The notes: a model not told the origin generated them from the letters alone. A stretch of DNA of 64,000 bases from Thiohalocapsa sp. ML1 (GCF_001469165.1 NZ_JABX01000016.1:1-64000), one strand, 5' to 3'. Numbered from the stretch's first letter, positions 1 to 8,975 are shown. Made by a program: numbers and translations.

Positions 1-14
1 GATGCCGGCCCCGG

Positions 15-167
15 AGTTGTCGCGGCTAAAGCCGCTCCCACGGGGAGAGCGGGCGCTGTGGGAGCGGCTTTAGCCGCGAGGGGGCGGTGCGGGCCCCGGC
101 AGTTGTCGCGGCTGAAGCCGCTCCCACGGGGGAGAGCGGGCGCTGTGGGAGCGGCTTTAGCCGCGAG
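15..167. repeat. REP-type palindrome pair
   Basis: Two tandem units each hold the arms CGGCTAAAGCCGCTCCCAC (or the GAAG variant) and GTGGGAGCGGCTTTAGCCG, facing each other across a 17-18 bp spacer. This is the usual form of gammaproteobacterial REP/BIME elements. A third unit lies at 2237-2303. The last arm supplies the stop codon of the gene on the minus strand that ends at 157, so the palindrome was probably inserted at, or grew into, the 3' end of that gene. Confidence 0.8.
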
Positions 168-1272
168 CGGGCGGCGCCGATGGTCGGCTCGGCTGTCGAT
201 CTCGATGGCCGGCGCGCTCCCGCAGGGTGCGAAGCCAGGTGGCGCTGTCGGGGCTGTCCAGCACGGGCTCCGCGAGAGCGTGCAGGAGATCGACATCGTC
301 GATTTGTTCCATGATGAGCCGGGTCGCGGCGGCGACCTCCGGGCCGAAGCGCTTTTCGATCAGCCGCACCAGCATGTTGCGGCTCGGGCGTAGCTCGCTA
401 ATGCGCGCGCGTCGCGCGGTCGCTTCCGGGTCGGGCTGCTCGTGGAAGCGGAAGAAGCGGTCTGGCATGGCCGTGTACTCGTGCTCGAGCAGGGCCAGGG
501 AGGTGATGCCGATATTGTGCTCGCGGATGGTCGCGTGCAGTCGCTCCAGTTGCTCGCGCTCCCACTCCGTGTGCGGATGGTCGCTCGGGTCCGGGGGGTT
601 CAGCACATCTGTACCGTCGCGCTGGCAGAGCTCGATGGCCAGTTGGTCGATTCGGCAGGGGTCTTCCGGGTCTATCCAGCAGAACAGTCGGTAGCGGAAG
701 TCGGTTTCCCAGGGCGCTTCCCAGTCGCCCGCCAGCGAGGTCATTTCCGGGTTGCAAGTCGGCTGGGTGATGTACTGAAGCCAATGCAGCAGGTCGAGGC
801 GCAGCGCATAGTTTGGCCAAGGGCGCAGGTAGTGCGCCGTTGCGATGAAGCGGCGGACCCGTTCCAACAGGGGGTCGGGATGCGGCGGGATTGCGAAGGG
901 CGCGGCGGCCATGGCCTCATCGAGCGCGAAGCGCAGATGCAGGTCCGATTGCCAATACTGCGCGCCTAGGCCTCGCCACCTTTCGTGCTCGGCTTCTTCC
1001 GCGGCACGCTGAATCAGAAATAGGAAGGCGGTGGTTGCAAAATGCGGGGGCAAGCGCGCATGCAGGTTGCCGAGCTGCTCGCGCAACAGCCGATCGAGCC
1101 ATTCGACGGGAAGGCGGTTGCCGTGCTGCTGCAGCAGGCCCTGGAACAGCAGATATTCCTCAAGCGCATTCTCCGGCGTGCCGTCGCCCCATTTGTAGAA
1201 GCACATGCCCAGAGACAGGATTCCCTGATCCGGGGTGATGACGTAGAAGTCGTACCAGCCGCGTGTGGACAT
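157..1272 (-). CDS. hypothetical protein, 371 aa
   Basis: I do not recognise a family. The predicted product is soluble and rich in Trp, His, Arg and Leu, with no signal peptide or membrane segment. The start is supported by a CAGGAG ribosome-binding site about 8 nt upstream of the ATG. The last 20 or so residues are Arg/Pro/Ala-rich, and the stop codon lies inside a REP palindrome, so the native C-terminus may have been altered. Codon use looks like that of the surrounding genes. The next gene on the same strand (1401-1703) is about 130 bp upstream and could be co-transcribed. Confidence 0.7.
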   Translation of the reverse strand: MSTRGWYDFYVITPDQGILSLGMCFYKWGDGTPENALEEYLLFQGLLQQHGNRLPVEWLDRLLREQLGNLHARLPPHFATTAFLFLIQRAAEEAEHERWRGLGAQYWQSDLHLRFALDEAMAAAPFAIPPHPDPLLERVRRFIATAHYLRPWPNYALRLDLLHWLQYITQPTCNPEMTSLAGDWEAPWETDFRYRLFCWIDPEDPCRIDQLAIELCQRDGTDVLNPPDPSDHPHTEWEREQLERLHATIREHNIGITSLALLEHEYTAMPDRFFRFHEQPDPEATARRARISELRPSRNMLVRLIEKRFGPEVAAATRLIMEQIDDVDLLHALAEPVLDSPDSATWLRTLRERAGHRDRQPSRPSAPPARG

Positions 1273-1400
1273 TCGGGGTCTCCTGAACGGTAGGACTCGC
1301 TTGTGGGCGCGGCCTCGTTCTCTTCTTCTCTGCGGATGCCGGCGGGCGTCCAGCGATTCGTCATCTTGCCTTATCGGGGCCTGCTCCGCGGCGAGCCCGT

Positions 1401-1703
1401 TCAGCGTCTGGGTTGCGCGTCGATGGCCTGCTGGAGCCGGTGGCGGGTGTCTTGCAGCTCGATGCGGAGGTCTTGGATCTGCCTGCCGAGGCGCGATTCG
1501 GTGTCGTGGAGCAGGGTGCGGAGGTGGTCGAATTCGGCCCGCAGCAGGCGCTCGCGCTCGGCGAGCCGGTATTCCTCATTGGACATGCGCAGCTCGGGGT
1601 GTCGGTCCAGGAAGCGCGCGAAGGCTTGGGCGATGACGAAGGCGCGCTTGCGCTCGTCGGGGGCGTTGGCGATGGCTTCGTAGAGGTCGATGCTGTGGGC
1701 CAT
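1401..1703 (-). CDS. small coiled-coil protein, 100 aa
   Basis: A short helical protein. The N-terminal half (residues about 1-40) resembles the N-termini of small DUF1640/CCDC90-type proteins. Residues about 45-95 form a heptad-rich coiled coil with repeated Leu and Arg/Glu (for example LRTLLHDTESRLGRQIQDLR). No membrane segment follows, unlike typical DUF1640 members, so the assignment is only by resemblance. There is no strong ribosome-binding site. Function unknown. Confidence 0.6.
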   Translation of the reverse strand: MAHSIDLYEAIANAPDERKRAFVIAQAFARFLDRHPELRMSNEEYRLAERERLLRAEFDHLRTLLHDTESRLGRQIQDLRIELQDTRHRLQQAIDAQPRR

Positions 1704-1964
1704 GGTCGTGAGGGGGCTGCGTGGGAGGTTTGCTGCACGGTGAGCCGTGGTGTCCGAGCCGCCCTTGGGCAGTGGTCCGGGCTGGGCTGCGAGCGTTGAT
1801 GATAAGTCCTGCCAGGTTGACTTGCGCGGGCGGATGATCCGTATAGGCGGAGCGTCCGCGAAGGGAAACCGGGACGGAAGGGAAACCGGGACGGACCCTG
1901 AGGTATCCCCGGATTAAAACCCGCCAGAACAGTGCGTTGCTTGCTCGACCGTAGTGGCGGCGCC

Positions 1965-2180
1965 ACGGCGGCCACTGGGAGCGCCGGCTTTCCCCGGCCC
2001 GCCGACGGCGCGGCTCGATGCCGCGCCGTCGGCGTTTGCTCCGGCCGGGCGACACGGCTCGCTACGGGGCAGTGTATCGGCGCTCGCGCTGCACAACGGT
2101 GGCGCTGCAGAGCGCGCGCCGGGGGCATCGAGCCCCCGGCGCGCGCAGCCGGCTGGAAAGCCGGCGGTCCCGGTCCGCAT
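1965..2180. repeat. degenerate copy of the large dispersed palindromic repeat
   Basis: Shares modules with the copies at 8140-8396, 61394-61680 and 62972-63258: GGGAGCGCCGGCTTTCC, GCGGCTCGATGCCGCGCCG, a GGGGGC(A)TCGAGCCCCC-like palindrome and CAGCCGGCTGGAAAGCCGGC. Module order is partly scrambled and spacing differs, so this is an old or rearranged member. Confidence 0.6.
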
Positions 2181-2236
2181 CGTCTCGGCATCCAGGTTGT
2201 GGGGATGGGCAGGGCTCGTTAGAGATTGGGGCGGTG

Positions 2237-2303
2237 CCGGTGCTGTCGCGGTTAAAGCCGCTCCCACGGGGAGGGCGGGCGGAGCGTTGTGGGAGCGGCT
2301 TTA
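2237..2303. repeat. REP-type palindrome, third unit
   Basis: Inverted arms CGGTTAAAGCCGCTCCCAC and GTGGGAGCGGCTTTA around a GC-rich spacer, as in the pair at 15-167. It sits between the repeat region and the diguanylate cyclase. Confidence 0.7.
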
Positions 2304-2475
2304 CGCCTGCTCGGCGTCGATTGCCTGGATCTCGCCACGCTGTGAAAACGTGTCCGTCCATGTTGTCGCTGGAACTGTGTTTTCGCTGGGAGCATCTGCG
2401 AAATCTTGAACGGAATGGACTAGGATTCGTTGACATGACAACAGAACAACGAGGCCGCGCTGCGCGTGGCCGACC

Positions 2476-3990
2476 ATGACGCCAGTCCCACCCCCTGCCG
2501 CCGCAGCGCCATTGCCGCCCGATGCGCCGCCCGAATCGTCCGCGGCGGCTGCGCCCGCCGGTGTTCGGAACCGACCACGCACTGCCCCCTGCGGGCTTGC
2601 CTGTCCGCCAGGTCGGCTGCCGCCCGAGGGTTGCTTGGCCGGTCGCGGGGCGGCCGCGCCAGCCTGCGGCCTCGACGGCTCCCGCGCATCGGCAGAGGAG
2701 GGCCCCTGCCGCCTCACGCTCAGTGAACAACGGCAACCGCACCTCGGGCTCAAGCTGGGCCTGGCGGGCGTGGTGTGGCTGGTTCTGGTCGCGGCCTCCT
2801 TCGGCTGGAACCTCCATCAGGCCGGGCAACACCGCGAGGCCCTGGCGTTACAGTCTGCGCGCGCGATGTTTGCGCACCTGGTACTGACCCGCCGCTGGAA
2901 CGCCGGCCACGGTGGCCTGTTCGCGCCGGTTAGCGCCGAGACCCAGCCCAACCCCTGGCTCGAGGTGCCGGTGCGCGACATCGTCGTCAGCGACGACCTG
3001 ATGCTGACCATGATCAACCCGGCCTACATGACCCGCCAGTTGAGTGAGCTGGCGGAGCGCACCGATGGCGTGCAGTTTCGCATCACCAGCCGCAACCCGA
3101 TCCGCCCGCAGAACGCCCCGCGCCCGTGGGAGGCCGAGGCGCTCGCGGCCTTCGAGGCGGGCGTGGCCGAGGTCGGCGAGCTGCAGGTGGCGAACGGGCA
3201 GGGCAGCTATCGCTACATGGCACCGCTGATGGTCGAGCAGGCCTGCCTCGCCTGCCACGAGGAACAGGGCTACACGCTCGGCGACGTGCGCGGCGGCATC
3301 AGCATCATGCTGCCGGGGATCGCCCCGCTGCCGCTTGCGGCGCTGGTTTGGAGCCATGTGCTGATCGCGCTGGCCGGCGGGCTGACGATCCTGCTGCTCG
3401 GCCGACTGCTGTCCCACGCCTATGCGGACCTGCGCACGCAGGCGGTGATGGACGCGCTGACCTCGATCCCGAACCGGCGCTACTTCATCGAGCAGTTCGT
3501 CCGCACGCTGCGCCCGAGCGCGCTGCCGGTGTCGCTGATCATCTGCGACATCGACCACTTCAAGGGCTACAACGATTGCTTTGGCCATCAGGCCGGCGAC
3601 CACTGCCTGCAGACCGTGGCTGGCGTGCTGCACCAGAGCCGGCGCCACGACGGTGACTTCTGCGCCCGCTATGGCGGTGAGGAGTTCGTGCTGGTGCTGC
3701 CGAACACCCGGCTGCCCACCGCGGTGCGGGTCGCCGAGCGACTGCGCGAGGCCATCGCCGACCTCGGCCTGCAGCACCCCGGCAGCCCGCTCGGCATCGT
3801 CACCATCAGCGTCGGCGTCGCCGCCGTCGCCGACGGCCAGCTCGACCACGAGGCGCTGATCCACGACGCCGACGAGGCCCTGTACCGCGCCAAGGAACAG
3901 GGCCGCAACCGCGTCGCGGTGCATCCGCCGCCGGCAGGTGCCGACCTGTACGCCGAGCGTTCCCGACGGTCTGGCACCCCGGTAAGCTAA
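2476..3990 (+). CDS. membrane diguanylate cyclase with DUF3365-type heme-binding sensor
   Basis: Predicted to make cyclic di-GMP from two GTP in response to a periplasmic signal. A membrane segment at about residues 92-112 is followed by a periplasmic DUF3365/Tll0287-like sensor. That sensor ends in a c-type heme motif (C257-L-A-C260-H261), which suggests redox or gas sensing. A second membrane segment (about 285-313) leads into a GGDEF domain with an intact GGEEF active loop near residue 400 and the usual DxDxFK-like metal site (DIDHFKGYND). I see no inhibitory RxxD site. Residues 1-80 are Pro/Ala-rich and low in complexity. The true start may be further in, but there is no other in-frame ATG before residue 128 and no strong ribosome-binding site. 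Confidence 0.88.
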   Translation: MTPVPPPAAAAPLPPDAPPESSAAAAPAGVRNRPRTAPCGLACPPGRLPPEGCLAGRGAAAPACGLDGSRASAEEGPCRLTLSEQRQPHLGLKLGLAGVVWLVLVAASFGWNLHQAGQHREALALQSARAMFAHLVLTRRWNAGHGGLFAPVSAETQPNPWLEVPVRDIVVSDDLMLTMINPAYMTRQLSELAERTDGVQFRITSRNPIRPQNAPRPWEAEALAAFEAGVAEVGELQVANGQGSYRYMAPLMVEQACLACHEEQGYTLGDVRGGISIMLPGIAPLPLAALVWSHVLIALAGGLTILLLGRLLSHAYADLRTQAVMDALTSIPNRRYFIEQFVRTLRPSALPVSLIICDIDHFKGYNDCFGHQAGDHCLQTVAGVLHQSRRHDGDFCARYGGEEFVLVLPNTRLPTAVRVAERLREAIADLGLQHPGSPLGIVTISVGVAAVADGQLDHEALIHDADEALYRAKEQGRNRVAVHPPPAGADLYAERSRRSGTPVS

Positions 3991-4086
3991 GGGCCTTGAC
4001 GCGCTGTAGGCTGGCGAGGCAGAGCCTTAAGACCGACCAGCGCGCGGAGCGCTTGCTTGCGCAATCCGGTCGTCGCCGCAGGTGAA

Positions 4087-4158
4087 CCAAGGGCCGAGGG
4101 CCGAGTTGCGGTCCTCGGTCCTCGGTCCTCGGTGCTTGGTCCTCGGCCCTTTTGCCTG
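4087..4158. repeat. GGCCGAGGG hairpin repeat, terminator-like
   Basis: AAGGGCCGAGGGCCGAG on the left faces repeated CCTCGGTCCTCGGT and CTCGGCCCTTTT on the right. It is an imperfect long hairpin with a T-run, about 100 bp after the diguanylate cyclase stop. The same hairpin family occurs at 8922, 13330, 18808, 46439 and 62895. Confidence 0.6.
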
Positions 4159-4199
4159 CTGCGGTATCCATGTTGTTTTTCTAGTGAGGAGTCAATCGG

Positions 4200-4322
4200 A
4201 TGCAACTCACCCTGCACGTCCCGGACGATCTGGCGGCAGACCTGCGACGGCACCAGGCACGTCTGCCGCGGATCCTGCGCAAGGCCAAGATTCGTGCCGC
4301 GCAGCAACTCCAGCGGTCGTGA
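4200..4322 (+). CDS. small ORF upstream of HNH fragment, 40 aa
   Basis: A 40-residue ORF beginning MQLTLHVPDDLAADLRRHQ, preceded by a good ribosome-binding site (GTGAGGAG, about 8 nt from the ATG). The N-terminus resembles short ribbon-helix-helix-like or antitoxin-like proteins that often precede small HNH or PIN genes. The C-terminus is abrupt and basic, which suggests decay. Its TGA overlaps a GTG that opens the HNH reading frame, a typical translational-coupling arrangement. Confidence 0.5.
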   Translation: MQLTLHVPDDLAADLRRHQARLPRILRKAKIRAAQQLQRS

Positions 4323-4546
4323 GCGGCGCCTTCATCCCTGCGAGCCTAAGACGGCAGGTCCATCAGCGTGCCGCGGGCCGCTGTGAATACTGCGGAATGC
4401 CCGAGCCGTTGAGCTTCGCCCCGCACCAGATCGACCACATCATCGCCGAGAAGCATGGCGGCTCGACCGACCCCGAGAACCTCGCCCGCAGCCTTGGCCC
4501 GCCGCCCTCCGCCCTCGGCCTCTGCCAACGAAGCAGAGTGTCCTGA
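4319..4546 (+). pseudogene. HNH endonuclease, C-terminally truncated
   Basis: Reading from the GTG that overlaps the preceding stop gives an HNH-nuclease N-terminus: a zinc-knuckle CEYC, then HQIDHIIAEKHGGSTDPENL. This matches the small HNH proteins common in cyanobacteria and purple bacteria. In those proteins the next residues are LACxxCNxxKG, carrying the second CxxC and the last catalytic residues. Here the frame instead runs into CG-rich sequence (GPPPSALGLCQ) that resembles the dispersed CCCTCGGCC repeat, and stops. The core is therefore lost and the gene is probably inactive. Confidence 0.65.
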
Positions 4547-4751
4547 CTAATCAGGGTGGTCTGGCCGTGGCGGACGCCACATCACGCAGCGTGCGCGGGC
4601 GTCGTTATACTCGCGGCCCTGCCAGCGCCGCAGCGGTTGTTCTACCGGCCCGCGGCGGCGCTGACGATAGATCCCGCCCCCGATCTTCGCGCTTCCGATG
4701 TCCGATGAGCATCTCGGGCCAAACCGGGCGATGACGCAGTTGCCTTAACCG

Positions 4752-6632
4752 ATGAATATTCTGGGAATATCGGCGTTCTACCACGACAGCGCCGCGGCGC
4801 TGGTGCGCGACGGGGCGGTGGTGGCCGCGGCGCAGGAGGAGCGTTTTTCGCGCAAGAAGCACGATGCCGGGTTTCCCACCCAGGCCGTCACCTGGTGCCT
4901 GCGCGACGCCGGACTCGCGCTGGCCGAGATCGACCATGTCTGCTTCTACGATAAGCCGCTGCTGAAGTTCGAGCGGCTGCTGGAGACCTACATCGGCTCG
5001 GCACCGCGGGGCATCCGCTCGTTCATGGCCGCGATGCCGGTGTGGCTCAAGGACAAGCTGTTCCTGAAAACGACAATCCGCCGCGAGCTCGCCGCCCTCG
5101 GCGGCCTCCCAGCGGCGGACCTGCCGTCGCTGTTGTTCAACGAGCATCATCGCTCGCACGCGGCCTCGGCCTTCTTCCCGAGCCCCTTCGACGAGGCGGC
5201 GGTGCTGTGTCTCGACGGCGTCGGGGAGTGGGCGACGACCTCGGTCTGGCGCGGCAGCGGGCACCGGCTCGAACCCCTGTGGCAGATCGACTTTCCGCAT
5301 TCGCTCGGGCTTTTGTATTCGGCCTTCACGTATTTCACGGGCTTTCGCGTCAATTCCGGCGAATACAAGCTGATGGGCCTTGCGCCCTACGGCGAGCCGC
5401 GTTACACGGACCTGATCCGCCGCGAGCTGATCGACATCAAGCCGGATGGCAGCTTCCGGTTGAACATGCGCTACTTCGACTTCGCGACCGGGCTCAGGAT
5501 GACCAATCGGCGCTTCGCCCGGTTGTTCGACGGGCCGCCGCGTCAGCCCGAGGCGGAGGTGACCCAGCGCGAGATGGACTTGGCGCGCTCCATCCAGGTC
5601 GTCACCGAGGAGGTGGTGCTGCGGCTCGCGACCACGGTGCAGCGCGAGACCGGGCTCGACCGCCTGTGTCTGGCCGGCGGCGTTGCGCTCAACTGCGTCG
5701 CCAATGGGCGCCTGTTGCGCGAGGGGCCGTTCGCCGACCTCTGGGTGCAACCGGCGGCCGGCGACGCGGGCGGCGCGCTCGGCGCGGCGCTGTCGGTCTG
5801 GCATGAATATCTGGATCGGCCCCGCGCCCCGCCGGCAGCGGCAGCCGCGGTCGGCAGCGCTGCGCACACGCCCGCCCCGCCGGACGCGATGGCCGGGAGC
5901 TATCTCGGCCCGCGGTTTTGCAATACCGAGATCCGCACGGTGCTCGCGGAGCTCGACGCGCCCTTCGAGGCCCTCGACGATGCGGAGCTGCTGCCGCGCG
6001 TGGCCGCGCTGCTCGCCGATGGCAAGGTCATCGGCTGGTTCCAGGGGCGCATGGAGCTCGGCCCGCGCGCGTTGGGCGGACGCTCAATCCTCGGCGATCC
6101 GCGGAATCCCACGATGCAGTCGGTGATGAACCTCAAGATCAAGTATCGCGAATCCTTCCGGCCGTTCGCCCCGGCGGTGCTGGCGGAGCGGGTCGGCGAA
6201 TGGTTCGCTCTGACCTGCGCGAGCCCGTACATGCTCATCGTCGCGCCGGTGCGCGACGAGCACCGCTTGCCGCCACCGGCGGACGAGGCGGCGCGGTTCG
6301 GTATCGAGCGGCTGCACCTGCCGCGCTCGGCGATCCCGGCGGTGACCCATGTCGACTATTCGGCGCGCGTGCAGACGGTGCATGCCGAGACCAACCCGCG
6401 CTTTCACGCGCTGCTCGCGGCCTTCTACGCGCAGACCGGCTGCCCGGTGCTGATCAATACCTCATTCAACGTCCGCGGCGAGCCCATCGTCTGCACCCCG
6501 GCGGATGCCTGGCGCTGCTTCATGCGCACGGAGCTCGATTACCTGGTGCTGGAGAACTGCCTGCTGGACAAGCGCCGGCAGCCTGCGCTGGCCGCCGACA
6601 GCGATTGGCGATCCGAGTTTGCATTGGATTGA
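4752..6632 (+). CDS. carbamoyltransferase, NodU/TobZ family
   Basis: Transfers a carbamoyl group from carbamoyl phosphate, through carbamoyl-adenylate, to a hydroxyl on a sugar or secondary metabolite. The N-terminal Kae1/ASKHA-like domain begins NILGISAFYHDSAAAL and includes the metal-binding NEHHRSHAASAFF segment (about 130) and the LCLDGVGEW strand. The C-terminal YrdC-like domain (about 390-600) includes QGRMELGPRALGGRSILGDP and ESFRPFAPAVL. At 626 aa it is full length for the family. The next two genes (SxtJ, then DUF5989) follow within a few bases, forming the conserved three-gene set usually found near exopolysaccharide or surface-glycan genes. A TATACT hexamer near 4603 could be a -10 box, leaving a leader of about 140 nt. 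Confidence 0.93.
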   Translation: MNILGISAFYHDSAAALVRDGAVVAAAQEERFSRKKHDAGFPTQAVTWCLRDAGLALAEIDHVCFYDKPLLKFERLLETYIGSAPRGIRSFMAAMPVWLKDKLFLKTTIRRELAALGGLPAADLPSLLFNEHHRSHAASAFFPSPFDEAAVLCLDGVGEWATTSVWRGSGHRLEPLWQIDFPHSLGLLYSAFTYFTGFRVNSGEYKLMGLAPYGEPRYTDLIRRELIDIKPDGSFRLNMRYFDFATGLRMTNRRFARLFDGPPRQPEAEVTQREMDLARSIQVVTEEVVLRLATTVQRETGLDRLCLAGGVALNCVANGRLLREGPFADLWVQPAAGDAGGALGAALSVWHEYLDRPRAPPAAAAAVGSAAHTPAPPDAMAGSYLGPRFCNTEIRTVLAELDAPFEALDDAELLPRVAALLADGKVIGWFQGRMELGPRALGGRSILGDPRNPTMQSVMNLKIKYRESFRPFAPAVLAERVGEWFALTCASPYMLIVAPVRDEHRLPPPADEAARFGIERLHLPRSAIPAVTHVDYSARVQTVHAETNPRFHALLAAFYAQTGCPVLINTSFNVRGEPIVCTPADAWRCFMRTELDYLVLENCLLDKRRQPALAADSDWRSEFALD

Positions 6633-6638
6633 AGCAAG

Positions 6639-7063
<425 letters not shown>

Positions 7064-7064
<1 letters not shown>

Positions 7065-7216
7065 TGTTCGAGTTATTGCAGGACCTGTGGCAGTTTATGC
7101 GCGTGCGCAAGAAGTTCTGGCTTGCGCCGATTATTGTCGTGCTGTTGCTGCTCGGCGGGTTGGTCGTGCTCGCGCAGGGCTCCGCGGTGGCACCGTTCAT
7201 CTATACGTTGTTCTGA
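7064..7216 (+). CDS. DUF5989 family small membrane protein, 50 aa
   Basis: Translation from the ATG overlapping the SxtJ stop gives a 50-residue protein: FELLQDLWQFMRVRKKFWL, then one membrane helix (about residues 21-38), then a tail ending in PFIYTLF. This matches DUF5989, the third member of the carbamoyltransferase-SxtJ-DUF5989 operon. Its function is unknown. The helix and the basic RVRKK stretch suggest a small inner-membrane partner of SxtJ. Confidence 0.8.
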
Positions 7217-7348
7217 CCGATGTCGTTGTTCGCGGGGCTTCCGCGCGTGCGTTGTGGGCGGCACTGTGGCTGGCCTGCACGCATGTTTGTTTACGATATC
7301 GACAAGTTCTGCCATGTCGGTGAGGTCTCACTTGACCGGAGGTGCGTG

Positions 7349-7960
7349 ATGAAGATGTTGTTGAATGCGGCGATGGTTGGTTATGCGCTGTTGGTGGTCG
7401 GATTCACCACCGCGTCAAACGCGGAGGACTGGATCACGCTGATTGAGGGTGAGCAGGGTTTGGAGCATTTCAATCGCATCGGCGATGCTAATTGGCGCGC
7501 CGAGGACGGCGCAATCGTGGCCGATCAGGGCGCGGGTGGTCACCTGGTGACCAAGGATGCCTACGAGGATGTCGAGGTGTATGCCGAGTTTTGGGCCGAC
7601 CACACCACGAACAGCGGCATCTTCCTCCGCGCCCAGAATCCGCAACAGATAGGCTTTGCCAATGCGTACGAAGTCAATATCTTCGACCAGCGCCCGGGGC
7701 AGGAGTACAGCACCGGCGCCATCGTCGGCTTCGCCGCGCTTGCGGAACCCTTCCCGACGGCCGGCGGGAAGTGGAATACGTTGGAGGTCCGCATCCAGGG
7801 CTCCGAAGCCGTCGTGGAGCTGAACGGACAGGTTACCGTCCGCATGCAGAATGACGAATTCAAGGCAGGACCGATTTCACTGCAATACGCCGCCGGCGCC
7901 GGGGGCATCCCGGGCGGAGCCATCAAGTGGCGCAAGGTGATGATCCGCCCCCTGCCCTGA
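7349..7960 (+). CDS. secreted DUF1080 (3-keto-disaccharide hydrolase) protein
   Basis: A secreted protein of about 203 aa. The chosen ATG follows GGAGG at the right distance and opens a clear signal peptide (about residues 1-27, ending SNAED). The mature part is one DUF1080 beta-sandwich: a WITLIEG start, then HLVTKDAYEDVEVYAEFW, a TNSGIFLRAQ strand, and the closing IKWRKVMIRPL. The family includes 3-keto-disaccharide hydrolases and carbohydrate-binding laminin-G-like folds. It lies about 130 bp after DUF5989 and could be co-expressed with the glycan-modifying operon, but the substrate cannot be read from sequence. Confidence 0.85.
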   Translation: MKMLLNAAMVGYALLVVGFTTASNAEDWITLIEGEQGLEHFNRIGDANWRAEDGAIVADQGAGGHLVTKDAYEDVEVYAEFWADHTTNSGIFLRAQNPQQIGFANAYEVNIFDQRPGQEYSTGAIVGFAALAEPFPTAGGKWNTLEVRIQGSEAVVELNGQVTVRMQNDEFKAGPISLQYAAGAGGIPGGAIKWRKVMIRPLP

Positions 7961-8139
7961 CCCCATTTACTCGGACACCGGCCCGGGCGGTCAGCGTCGA
8001 ATCGCTTGGGCCGGGTGCGGCCTCCGCAGCATGTCCATCGGATGGCGCCGTTTCACGCAGACGACACAAGAAAAGAGGGCCTCGATCATCGTGCCGGCCA
8101 CATCGCCTGCCGCACGCAAGCGGTCCGCACGGCGGACAC
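7961..8139. other. intergenic, nothing recognised
   Basis: About 180 bp after the DUF1080 gene with no gene that I can support. It leads directly into the dispersed palindromic repeat. Confidence 0.5.
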
Positions 8140-8396
8140 TAAAGCGCTGGGATCGCCGGCTTTCCAGCCGGCTCGGCGGACTGGGATCACCGGCTTTCCA
8201 GCCGGCTCGGTGGACTGGGATCGCCGGCTTTCCAGCCGGCTCGCCGCCGACGCGGCTCGATGCCGCGTCGGCGGCGTCTGGGCCGATAGACGGGCACATG
8301 CGCGCTCCTCCGCCCGGCGGCGCGGCATGGGCAACCGCCCGGCCCCCGCGCCACAGATCGCGCAGCGGGGGTACAGCCGGCTGAAAGCCGGCGCTC
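8140..8396 (-). repeat. large dispersed palindromic repeat, inverted copy
   Basis: Carries the same modules as 61394-61680 and 62972-63258 in the opposite orientation. It has a GGGATCGCCGGCTTTCCAG unit repeated three times in slightly different forms, then CGACGCGGCTCGATGCCGCG, GGCATGGGCAACCGCCCGGC, and a final CAGCCGGCTGAAAGCCGGCG. Each module is itself a palindrome. Confidence 0.75.
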
Positions 8397-8800
8397 GTAC
8401 GCCCGTGAGGGCGCATTGTCAGCACGGTGTAAGTCCGCGTCCGGGTATGCCAAGGCCCGGTAGCCGAGGGTAACTGCGTCGTCGTGAGGCGGGGTGGGCG
8501 TGGTTGGGGGCGGCACGATCGGACGGCAGCGCGAGGTCAACGGGGAGGCCTGTCGGCGCCGGCGAGCGTCGGCAGGAGTCAGCGCCCGCATCGTCGTGCA
8601 GGTTCGCAACTTGGACGGCCAAGGGCCAGACCTGGCGGAGACGCCGGTCCTGAGGATGCCTGGGGGGCTACCCCCGCCGAGGGTCGATCTGGAGCGGACG
8701 AAACGCGCGGAGCGCAAAGCCGCGCCGAGCGAAGGCGGGCATCAGCGGCGGGAAGGTGAATCCGTGCTGTTCGGGCAGATCTACGCGGGGGCACGTGATC
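8397..8800 (+). mobile_element. possible 5' portion of a group II intron, without its reverse transcriptase
   Basis: The stretch begins with a small hairpin (CGCCCGTGAGGGCG) and continues with GGTGTAAGTCC, GGGTATGCCAAGGCCCGGTA, GCCGAGGGTAACTGCGTCGT and GTGAGGCGGGGTGGGCG. This order resembles domain I of bacterial group II introns. Further on, GGCGGAGACGCCGGTC resembles the region before the intron ORF. An open frame (8494-8910) shows no reverse-transcriptase motif (no YADD). The element, if real, is a truncated remnant lying against the dispersed repeat. This is by memory of intron sequences, not by structure modelling. Confidence 0.4.
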
Positions 8801-8975
8801 GGGGCATGGCGCCGTCGCCCCAAGTGCTGGAGACGGTGCTGCGCGAGCGGGTCCGCGACTTGCTGGAAGGGCGGTGGCAGGGGGTGGCGCCGCGCGTGAG
8901 TGTCAGCTAGCTGGACTAGACAAGGGCCGAGGGTCAAGGACGACGTCCTCGGCCCGCGGCCCTTTCAGCCCGGCG
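8801..8975. repeat. spacer with GGCCGAGGG hairpin, terminator-like
   Basis: From 8922 to 8965 the sequence CAAGGGCCGAGG pairs with CCTCGGCCCGCGGCCCTTTC. It lies 10 bp beyond the stop of the minus-strand fasciclin gene and may end its transcript. It belongs to the same hairpin family as 4087 and 13330. Confidence 0.55.

Larger units (their letters stand above)
1704..2475. other. intergenic region made of repeats
   Basis: No convincing gene. It holds a perfect 17-bp tandem duplication (AAGGGAAACCGGGACGG at 1861-1877 and 1878-1894), a degenerate copy of the large dispersed palindromic repeat (about 1965-2180) and a REP unit (2237-2303). The promoter of the diguanylate cyclase at 2476 must lie here, but I could not pick it out. 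Confidence 0.6.

Noticed and set aside
8494..8910. A 138-residue plus-strand open frame
   Set aside because: No family or codon pattern supports it, and the sequence looks more like intron RNA than coding DNA.
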